Origin: Myxococcales bacterium 68-20
Lineage (GTDB): Bacteria > Myxococcota_A > Polyangia > Polyangiales > Polyangiaceae
Direction: 5' to 3'
Length of the DNA: 64,000 bases
Assembly (NCBI GenBank): GCA_001899635.1
Contig: MKVQ01000030.1
Location: 258,986-322,985, forward strand
A program made the position numbers and the translations under genes. Within the stretch, counting starts at the first letter, position 1. Every line of letters begins with the position of its first letter. A model generated the notes under the pieces. That model was not told where the DNA came from, did not search any database, and saw nothing but the letters and a program-made list of their open reading frames with translations. Shown here piece by piece: positions 57,984 to 64,000 of this stretch.

Positions 57984-58894
57984 AGTGCTCGGAGCTCGAC
58001 GCGCGCCGCGGGCGCACCTCTGCGGGTGGCTGGGGCGCGAGCCCCAAACGTTGGCTCGCTGCTGGGGCCCTACTCGCCGCGCTCGCCGTTCCTGGCTTCG
58101 CTCAGGCCGCCGGAGTCGAGAACGAGCTGGCGACTGCGGAGAATGCCTACGCGGCCCTCGACTACGCGAACGCGCTGACCGCCGCCGAGGCGGTCCTCGC
58201 GCAGCAGAACCTCAGCCATGACGTGCTCACGCGCGCGACGCGTGTATCGGCGCTATCGCATGCCGCGCTCGGTCATGCCGACCAAGCGAAGCAGCAGTTC
58301 ATCCTGCTCCTCGAGTACGACTCCGAGTTCAAGGTGGACCCGAAGCTCGGGCCGCGCTTCACCGAGCCGTTCGCCGAGGCCCGAGGCTATTGGCAGGCGC
58401 AGGGCCGCAAGAGCGGGATGGACCTACAGGTCGTCGTGCAGTGGGGACAGGCTGGCGAGATCCGCATCGTCACCCGCGACCCGCTCGGCATCGTGAAGAG
58501 GGTCAGCGCCGGCCATCGATGGGCGCCGGCGCAGACCTATACGACGATCGAGGTAGCGCCGTCGGGGAAGGCGATCTCGATCCCCGCGAACCCCGAGGGC
58601 TCGACACGCCTGGAGTACTGGGTGCGCGCGCTCGACGCGAAGAACAACGCGGTGTTCGAGCAAGGCACGCCCGAGACCCCGCAGATCAACCTCGTGACCG
58701 AGCCCGTGCGCGGAGAGGCTCCGCAGGAGAAGAAGTCCGTCTTCTCTAGCCCGCTCTTCTACATCATCGGCGGCAGCATCCTCGCGGGCGCTGCGGTCGG
58801 GGGCTTCTTCGCCTTGCGGCCCACGGAGTACCAGCCCCCGCCAACGGGGCGCGGCGTGTTCGGCGCCACCTGCGGATCGGCTCGCTGCGACTGA
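57980..58894 (+). CDS. secreted TPR-type protein with C-terminal membrane helix
   Basis: 304 aa, ATG overlapping the previous stop. The N-terminus is abnormally long before the signal helix: about 30 polar residues including 'GGWGASPK', encoded by a short interspersed repeat, precede 'RWLAAGALLAALAVPGFAQA'. TPR-like helices span about 42-110 ('ATAENAYAALDYANALTAAEAVLAQQNLSHDVLTRATRVSALSHAAL'). A beta domain follows (about 140-240), then a transmembrane helix (about 258-282, 'LFYIIGGSILAGAAVGGFFAL'). Likely periplasmic partner of the kinase upstream, as inferred from order and coupling. Confidence 0.82.
   Translation: MKCSELDARRGRTSAGGWGASPKRWLAAGALLAALAVPGFAQAAGVENELATAENAYAALDYANALTAAEAVLAQQNLSHDVLTRATRVSALSHAALGHADQAKQQFILLLEYDSEFKVDPKLGPRFTEPFAEARGYWQAQGRKSGMDLQVVVQWGQAGEIRIVTRDPLGIVKRVSAGHRWAPAQTYTTIEVAPSGKAISIPANPEGSTRLEYWVRALDAKNNAVFEQGTPETPQINLVTEPVRGEAPQEKKSVFSSPLFYIIGGSILAGAAVGGFFALRPTEYQPPPTGRGVFGATCGSARCD
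58017..58050. repeat. interspersed short repeat, copy B inside a coding start
   Basis: CCTCTGCGGG-TGGC-TGGGGCGCGAGCCCCAAAC; the second block contains the hairpin GGGGC-GCGA-GCCCC. It encodes the extra residues ahead of the signal helix of the TPR protein. Copy A is at 51550-51603. Confidence 0.5.
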
Positions 58895-58939
58895 CGCAAC
58901 GTCGAGGCGAGCGAGCAATCACCGTAAACGGCGCGAGTC

Positions 58940-58974
58940 CGAGGAGAGGCACGACGGCGACGTTCCTCTCCTCG
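58940..58974. terminator. bidirectional hairpin between convergent genes
   Basis: CGAGGAGAGG (58940-58949) and CCTCTCCTCG (58965-58974) form a perfect 10-bp stem around a 15-base loop, midway between the TPR gene and the convergent kinase gene. It could stop transcription from both sides. No T-run is present. Confidence 0.5.
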
Positions 58975-59020
58975 CGCGTAGCGCCTTCGGCCTTCGTCGA
59001 CGCCAGGCGCCGCGAAGCGG

Positions 59021-60955
59021 CTACTTGCTGTCGAACGCGAGGCGCTTCGACGTCGTCTCGCCGCTCTTCACGACGATGGTCGTCGTCTCGCGGATCCCTT
59101 CGCCGGGGTTCTCCATGACGACGGTGTGCGTCCCGGGCGGGAGGCTGACGCGCACGAGCGGCGTCGAACCGACCGGCTTGCCGTCGACCGAGACCTTCGT
59201 CCAGGGATAGGTGTCGAGCGTCAGGTAGCCGGCCGCCTCCGCAGGAGCAGCTGCTGGCGCGGCAGGCGTGGGCGCGGTGGACTCGGTGGGGCTCTGCTTC
59301 GCCGGCACGTGCGGCGAAGCAGCGGCGCCGCGCGCAGCCGGAACGTAGACAGGGCCTCGAGGGGTCGGAGGCGGCGTCGCGGCGGCAGCCGTCGCGTTCG
59401 GCTCGCTCGTCGGCTCCGCCGGTGATGCGCTGGCCGCAGGCGCCATCGTGTTCGCAGCCGTCGCCTTGGCGACCGGAGGCTCGGGAGCCGGGGCTTCGCC
59501 CTTCGCGGTAGCTGCCGTCTCCGGAGAGGCCGGCGGCTTGGCCCTCGACGTGTAAACACCGGCGAAGACGCTCGCACCGAGAAGGACGAGCAGGGCTCCG
59601 ATCACGATCGGTCGTCGCGAACGCGGCGCCGCCGGTCGGATGCTCTCCACCCCGCTCACCGGGCCGGTCGATGCGCTCACGGCCGGCTTCGAGGCCGAGC
59701 TCGGAGGCCCCGAGGACTCCGTCCCGAGAATGATGCGAGCCGAAGCTCCCGAGCCCGAGCCGGAACCAGTGCCTGCCGAGGAGCCGACCACGCGGCTGCC
59801 GCTCGCGGAGGTGGTCTTGCCGCCCATGCTCCGGAGATCGTCCGTGTCGAGCGCGACGAACGCGGCGCTGAGGTTCGAGTCGCTCGGCGCTCCGACGGCG
59901 GATGCACCGGCTTCGGGTGCCGTCAGTCGCGTCCGGACGATGGCCTGGAGCTTCTCGCGCTGACTCGCGAACGTCTCCGAGACGAGCGCGCCAATCTCCT
60001 TCGGCTGCACATTGCCTGCGCTTGCCACGTATTCGAGGAGCGCCTCCCGCATCTCACTCGCCGTCGCGAAGCGCGCCGCGGGATCGCGAGCGAGCGCCTT
60101 GTCGACGATATGATCGAGCTTCGGGTCGATGTCCGGCAGCTCGCTCGAGAGGCGCGGCGCCGGCACCTTGATCACGTTCACGAGCTGCTCGAACATGTTC
60201 GCGCCCGAGATGAGCTTCCGGCCCGTGAACAGCTCCCAGAGCATCACGCCGGCGGAGTAGACGTCCGCGCGCCGATCCACGTTCTTGTTGATGACCTGCT
60301 CGGGCGCCATGTAACGCGCCTTGCCCTTCATCGTCCCGGCTCGGGTCTGCGACGACCGGAACGACGCCTTCGCGACTCCGAAGTCCACGAGCTTGACCGT
60401 GCCGTCGTAGCCGACGAGCACGTTCTGCGGGCTCACGTCGCGATGAACGATGTTGAGCTTCTCTCCCGTGATGTCCGTGAGCTCGTGTGCGTAGTGGAGC
60501 CCCGCGAGCACCTCCGCGACGATCATCGCCGCGAGCCCTCGGGCGAGGGGCTGCTGCTTCTTGGCGAGCTCGCGCTGAAGGACGTTGAGCGATTGCCCCT
60601 CGACGTACTCCATGACGAGGTGGAGGGTGCCTTCCTCCTCGAACACGTCGTACGTGTGCACGATGTTGGCGTGCTTCAGGAGGACGGCGAGACGCGCCTC
60701 GTCGCGGAACATCGAGGCGAAGTGCTCGGCGTCCTGCGCGTCCTCGTCCTGATCGGTCAGGAGATCCGTGCGAAGTCTCTTGATGACGGCGAGCCTTTCG
60801 AGCCCCGGCGCCGACCGGGAGACGGCCAGGTAGACGTCCGCCATCCCGCCCTGCCCGAGCTTCAACAAGGGCCGATAGCGCTGGAGGATGGGCGCAGTCT
60901 GCGACGGTGACGCTGTCACGATGGAAGCGTCGCTGAGAAGTCGTCGCCGCGTCAA
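59021..60955 (-). CDS. membrane Ser/Thr protein kinase with C-terminal PEGA domain, II
   Basis: 644 aa if the TTG at 60955 is the start; a GTG at 60919 would be 12 residues shorter, and neither has a clear ribosome site. Kinase domain about 25-300: 'LGQGGMADVYLA', Lys59 (VIKRL), 'HRDVSPQNV', 'DFGVAKA', 'GKARYMAPEQV'. A Ser/Gly-rich linker leads to a transmembrane helix at about 455-475, then a Pro/Ala linker and PEGA domain at about 575-641. The PEGA domain shares GYLTLDTYPWT, TPLVR, LP.GTHT, ENPGE/ENSGE and KRLAF/RRLAF with kinase I. The linkers are not similar. Confidence 0.93.
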   Translation of the reverse strand: MTRRRLLSDASIVTASPSQTAPILQRYRPLLKLGQGGMADVYLAVSRSAPGLERLAVIKRLRTDLLTDQDEDAQDAEHFASMFRDEARLAVLLKHANIVHTYDVFEEEGTLHLVMEYVEGQSLNVLQRELAKKQQPLARGLAAMIVAEVLAGLHYAHELTDITGEKLNIVHRDVSPQNVLVGYDGTVKLVDFGVAKASFRSSQTRAGTMKGKARYMAPEQVINKNVDRRADVYSAGVMLWELFTGRKLISGANMFEQLVNVIKVPAPRLSSELPDIDPKLDHIVDKALARDPAARFATASEMREALLEYVASAGNVQPKEIGALVSETFASQREKLQAIVRTRLTAPEAGASAVGAPSDSNLSAAFVALDTDDLRSMGGKTTSASGSRVVGSSAGTGSGSGSGASARIILGTESSGPPSSASKPAVSASTGPVSGVESIRPAAPRSRRPIVIGALLVLLGASVFAGVYTSRAKPPASPETAATAKGEAPAPEPPVAKATAANTMAPAASASPAEPTSEPNATAAAATPPPTPRGPVYVPAARGAAASPHVPAKQSPTESTAPTPAAPAAAPAEAAGYLTLDTYPWTKVSVDGKPVGSTPLVRVSLPPGTHTVVMENPGEGIRETTTIVVKSGETTSKRLAFDSK

Positions 60956-61295
60956 GGTGGGGTCGGGAACTTGGCCTTACCGCCCCCCCGCGGGGGTGCG
61001 CCCTGTGGGGCTCTTCGAGCTGGCAGGGCGGTCGCGGGGTGCTCGACTATCCCCACGGAGTCCCCCGATCGCCATCCGCCGCCCGGGGTCGACCGACCGC
61101 CTCGCACTGCGGCGCCGAGCTCAGAGCACGGCGTCCGGGCAACGTACGCGGCGAGTCCGCGGCCGCCGCGCTCGTCGACTCGCGGCGCGCCGTGGTCGAT
61201 GGCAACGAAACCACTGCACCTTGCACACATCCACCCGTCGGACGAGCGCGCGTTCGGGGCTCCTCATCGGCGTCCCGCTCACGTACAGTCGAAGC
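60956..61295. other. 340-base spacer upstream of kinase II and the histidine phosphatase
   Basis: Divergent spacer that must hold the promoters of both neighbours. The only structure seen is a 12-base perfect palindrome CCCCCGCGGGGG at 60985-60996. No gene or RNA is supported. Confidence 0.4.
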
Positions 61296-61847
61296 TTGGG
61301 CACGCGAACCCTGGTCCTCGTGAGGCATGGCCAGTACGGGCTCGAAGACGGCGGCAAGCTCACCAGGCTCGGCCGCGAGCAGGCCAACCTCACCGGTCAA
61401 TGGCTCCGCCGACACCTCGACGGGCAACGGGTCGACGCGCTGTGGTCGAGCACGCTCCCGCGCGCGAGAGAGACCGCCGACATCATCGCACGCGAAACCT
61501 CGAGCTCGAAGGTGCGAGCGATCGGCGTCCTCCGCGAGGGCATGTACTCCAAGGTGAAGGGCTACGAGATCCCGCCGAGCGAACGGCAAGAGGACCGGGA
61601 GCGAGCGGACGCCGCTTATGCGAGGTTCTTCCGGACGAGCCGTACCGACCGCCTCGAGATTGTCGTGTGCCACGGAAACCTAATCCGCTACCTCGTCTGC
61701 CGTGCGATCGACGTACCCGTCGTCCGCTGGACGCGAATGAACAGCAACCATTGCAGCGTCACGCGCATTCTCGTGCGCGTGAGCGGCGCCGTGCGCGTCG
61801 TCTCGTACAACGAGACCGCTCATCTCCCGGCAAAGCTGGTGACGTGA
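61296..61847 (+). CDS. histidine-phosphatase (PGAM/SixA-like) family protein
   Basis: 183 aa from a TTG at 61296, which starts just before the catalytic motif; this start is uncertain. 'LVLVRHGQYGLEDGGKLTRLGREQANLTGQWL' has the RHG phospho-acceptor His. 'LWSSTLPRARETADIIA' supplies the second Arg, Glu lies in 'GVLREGMYS', and 'IVVCHGNLIRYL' has the second His. It resembles PGAM5/SixA-type phosphatases. It might act on phosphoproteins such as the kinases nearby, but that is only suggested by location. Confidence 0.82.
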   Translation: MGTRTLVLVRHGQYGLEDGGKLTRLGREQANLTGQWLRRHLDGQRVDALWSSTLPRARETADIIARETSSSKVRAIGVLREGMYSKVKGYEIPPSERQEDRERADAAYARFFRTSRTDRLEIVVCHGNLIRYLVCRAIDVPVVRWTRMNSNHCSVTRILVRVSGAVRVVSYNETAHLPAKLVT

Positions 61848-62114
61848 ACGCGCCCGCGCCGCTGCGCGCTCTACTTCGCGGCGCGGCTCGGAGTTGCAAA
61901 CGTGCAAGGGCACCACGCTTCAAAGATGCAACGCTGACACAGCGCGTTCATTCCGCGTCGTGACGAAGGGCGTCCGGCGTCGAAGAAGGGCGGTGTCGGA
62001 CAACGGGAAAGGCTCAGCTGGAGCTCGACGTGTGCTCCATCTCGCGCGGGCGCCCGGGGCTTGACCGAGCGCGACTTCGCGTGAATCCTCCTTGGCCTCG
62101 TGTCTTCGAGATGG

Positions 62115-64000
62115 ATGCTTCGTGCGGCCGCGGCGCCGGAGCGGTTTCTCGATCGCGGCTTCGTGCGATTCCTTTCGCGTCCGGGTGTGATTCATCACCC
62201 GAAGGCGAAGGGAGAGAAGGCGCGCGCCGTGGATCTCGGCGTCACGCTCCCGCACGATCTCGCCCGCTTCATGAGCGCGGTCGACGGCGGGACGATCGCC
62301 GACTTCATCGCGAAGCCATCGCTCCCTCGGTTCCCGTCGCTCCTCACGGCGGCGCGACGCGGGGATGCAGCTCTCGCTCGCCTCACCGCGCTGCTCGCGG
62401 GCGCAGTGCCGATCGGAGAGAGTCGCATCGGCGAGATCATCGTCTACTTCCTCGCGGACGAACCGGCACGAGGCGTGATCGCGGCGATCGACGTTCGCCG
62501 CATGACCGCCCGGCTGCTCTGCCGCGGCGCGGCAGAGCTCGCGGTCATCTGCAGCCTGCTCGCAGCCGGCGAGGATCCGGAGCCACCCCCGTTCGGGCTC
62601 GCCGAGGAAGAGAACGTGCGAGCGCTCCTCGAGCGCGCGCGCTCGCTTGCGTCCGTGCTCACCGGGACGGACGCCCAGCTCAGGACCGCGATGCGAGCGC
62701 TCGCCGTGAAGCCGCTCGACGAGCCTCTGATGGTCGCCTACCCGGTGACCGGCTCGCGACGCAAGAAGAGCGAAGATCGGACCATCCCGCTCGCGCTCGG
62801 CTACGTGGTCGAAGCGTTCTTCCGCGAAGACCGAGACGACCTCGCGAAGCGGCTCGCGGCGCATGTTTCCTCGACCGACACGGTCGTGCGCGAAGTGGCC
62901 GAGCTCCTCCTCGCGGCCCTCGACGACGAGCGGCGGCCACGCACCGGCGAGCTCACTCGGCGGCGCGAGCTCGCGATCCGCGCCCTCCGGTCGACCAAGC
63001 GCCAGGTCGAAGCCACCCGAGACGGGACGCTCGATACGACCCGCCGGATCGTGACGCGGTTCGACGAGCTGCCGCCCAACGCCGAGTCCTTCGCGGCGCT
63101 CCACGAGCGCGAAGAGACGCTGCTCGCCCTGGCGGAGCTCGGTGATCGCCGCATCGCCCCGACGCTGCTCGCACGCGCGCTCACGGGCGACGCCGGCGCG
63201 GTCGACATGCTCGCCGCGCTGAACGACCGAAGCATCGTCCCTCACCTCGTCGGGCTCCTCGGCGGCGAGCCGAGCCGCGTCCGCCTCTACGAGGCCGCGG
63301 TCGTCCGCACGCTCGTCGCCGTGAACGCCAAGGAGGCACTGCCCGCGCTCCGCACACTGCTCGATGCGAACCCGCTGACGGGATGGCGCGAAGGACTCGA
63401 GCGCGGCGGGCTGGTCCGCGAGCTCGTCCTTGCGCTCGGCGAGCTCGAAGACGAGGCCTCCGCGCCGAAGCTCCTCGCGATCCTCGAGTCGACGAGCCAG
63501 GAGTACCGCGCGGTCTTGCCGACGGCGGCACACGCCCTCGGACGCCTGCGCTACGTCCCCGCGATCGAAGCCCTCGAGCAGCTCCTCTTTTCGCCGAAGG
63601 AGCCAGCCTCCTGCGAGGCCGTCTGGGCCGTCGGCGCGATCGGTCAGGCCCACGTCGAGGCACGCGAGCGCGCGGCCGCCCTCCTCGAGCGCCTGACCGG
63701 ACTCGAGCCGGGCGCGGAGGCGACGCGCTTGGCCGCCCTCGCGAAGCTGCGCTTCGGCAAGAGCGCACCGAAGAGCACCGATCTCCGCCGCGCGATCGAT
63801 CGCGCGCTGTGGGAGCCAGCATTCCGCCAGGAGGAGACGTCACGCCGGCGCGCGTGGGGGCTCCGCGCGCTCGAGGAGCTCGCGGGGATCGCCAAGACGG
63901 AGCGGAGCGCCCGCATCGAGGCAGGAGTCCTCTTCCTCGGCCACGGTGCGATGCGCCACCTGGTGACGCGCGACGATCATCGTGTGCGGCGCGCCGCGGT
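62115..64000 (+). CDS. HEAT-repeat protein (3' end beyond window)
   Basis: At least 628 codons from the ATG at 62115, open at the right edge; a GTG at 62100 is an alternative start and no ribosome site is clear. No signal peptide. After ~280 residues of helical sequence, HEAT-type units appear ('ETLLALAELGDRRIAPTLLARAL', 'DMLAALNDRSIVPHLVGLLGGE', 'ELVLALGELEDEASAPKLLAILES', 'AHALGRLRYVPAIEALEQLLFS', 'AVWAVGAIGQ'). HEAT solenoids are protein-binding scaffolds. No catalytic motif is seen. The 267 bases before it (61848-62114) hold no supported gene. Confidence 0.8.
   Translation, partial: MLRAAAAPERFLDRGFVRFLSRPGVIHHPKAKGEKARAVDLGVTLPHDLARFMSAVDGGTIADFIAKPSLPRFPSLLTAARRGDAALARLTALLAGAVPIGESRIGEIIVYFLADEPARGVIAAIDVRRMTARLLCRGAAELAVICSLLAAGEDPEPPPFGLAEEENVRALLERARSLASVLTGTDAQLRTAMRALAVKPLDEPLMVAYPVTGSRRKKSEDRTIPLALGYVVEAFFREDRDDLAKRLAAHVSSTDTVVREVAELLLAALDDERRPRTGELTRRRELAIRALRSTKRQVEATRDGTLDTTRRIVTRFDELPPNAESFAALHEREETLLALAELGDRRIAPTLLARALTGDAGAVDMLAALNDRSIVPHLVGLLGGEPSRVRLYEAAVVRTLVAVNAKEALPALRTLLDANPLTGWREGLERGGLVRELVLALGELEDEASAPKLLAILESTSQEYRAVLPTAAHALGRLRYVPAIEALEQLLFSPKEPASCEAVWAVGAIGQAHVEARERAAALLERLTGLEPGAEATRLAALAKLRFGKSAPKSTDLRRAIDRALWEPAFRQEETSRRRAWGLRALEELAGIAKTERSARIEAGVLFLGHGAMRHLVTRDDHRVRRAA

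Noticed and set aside
61920-63653. 577-codon minus-strand open frame opposite the HEAT-repeat gene
   Set aside because: It is Arg/Glu/Asp-rich with no fold pattern. The plus strand has clear HEAT repeats. Long antisense frames are expected at this GC content.

Overview
The window is very GC-rich bacterial DNA with dense, mostly intact genes. The gene content points to a myxobacterium of the Polyangia type (Myxococcota). It has many lipoproteins, two Ser/Thr kinases with C-terminal PEGA domains, several TPR/PEGA envelope proteins, many histidine kinases, and three secreted hydrolases that end in a MYXO-CTERM-like Cys / hydrophobic helix / poly-Arg tail. This assignment is inference from gene content; no rRNA or marker phylogeny is available here.

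Layout. 1-5.6 kb: cell-envelope lipoproteins (a double NTF2-like protein cut by the left edge, a CxxCH-bearing protein, a Cys-rich protein), a TPR protein and a lysozyme-fold protein. 5.58-5.66 kb: tRNA-Leu(UAG). 5.8-9.8 kb: Uma2 nuclease, a ribosome hibernation factor, a 160-bp TA-flanked palindromic element, a LysR regulator fused to an Rnk-type domain, a free-standing Rnk paralogue and a small HELGH protein. 9.9-17.8 kb: MEDS histidine kinase and response regulator, a large M36 metallopeptidase, and a divergent LytS/LytTR pair. 18.2-21.8 kb: TonB-dependent receptor with a partner lipoprotein. 21.8-27.5 kb: complete RND efflux operon. 27.8-38.8 kb: M15 peptidase, hybrid kinase, DUF3052-like protein, cydAB, PAS kinase, phosphoesterase, trypsin-like protease and TPR/PEGA protein. 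38.9-46.8 kb: ion permease divergent from a tight MoxR / DUF5682 / VWA / SWIM operon. 46.9-51.5 kb: pelF with a pelG remnant, a DUF434 protein and adenine deaminase. 51.8-61.0 kb: two orphan solute-binding lipoproteins, a tail-anchored protein, two PEGA kinases, a lipoprotein interrupted by the second copy of the 160-bp element, and a TPR protein. 61.3-64 kb: histidine phosphatase and a HEAT-repeat protein cut by the right edge.

The most unusual signal is the 160-bp element at 6997-7156 and 57366-57525. The copies differ at only six bases. Those six form three exactly symmetric, fully compensated base pairs of the palindrome. The second copy sits inside a lipoprotein signal peptide, and removing 156 bp (element plus one TA) restores a textbook signal peptide in frame. 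This supports a non-autonomous Tc1/mariner-IS630-like element with TA target duplication. Other leads are the LysR-Rnk fusion beside a free Rnk gene, a dyad shared upstream of the hibernation factor and rnk genes, the four-gene MoxR/DUF5682/VWA/SWIM cluster, and a 28-codon relic of pelG.
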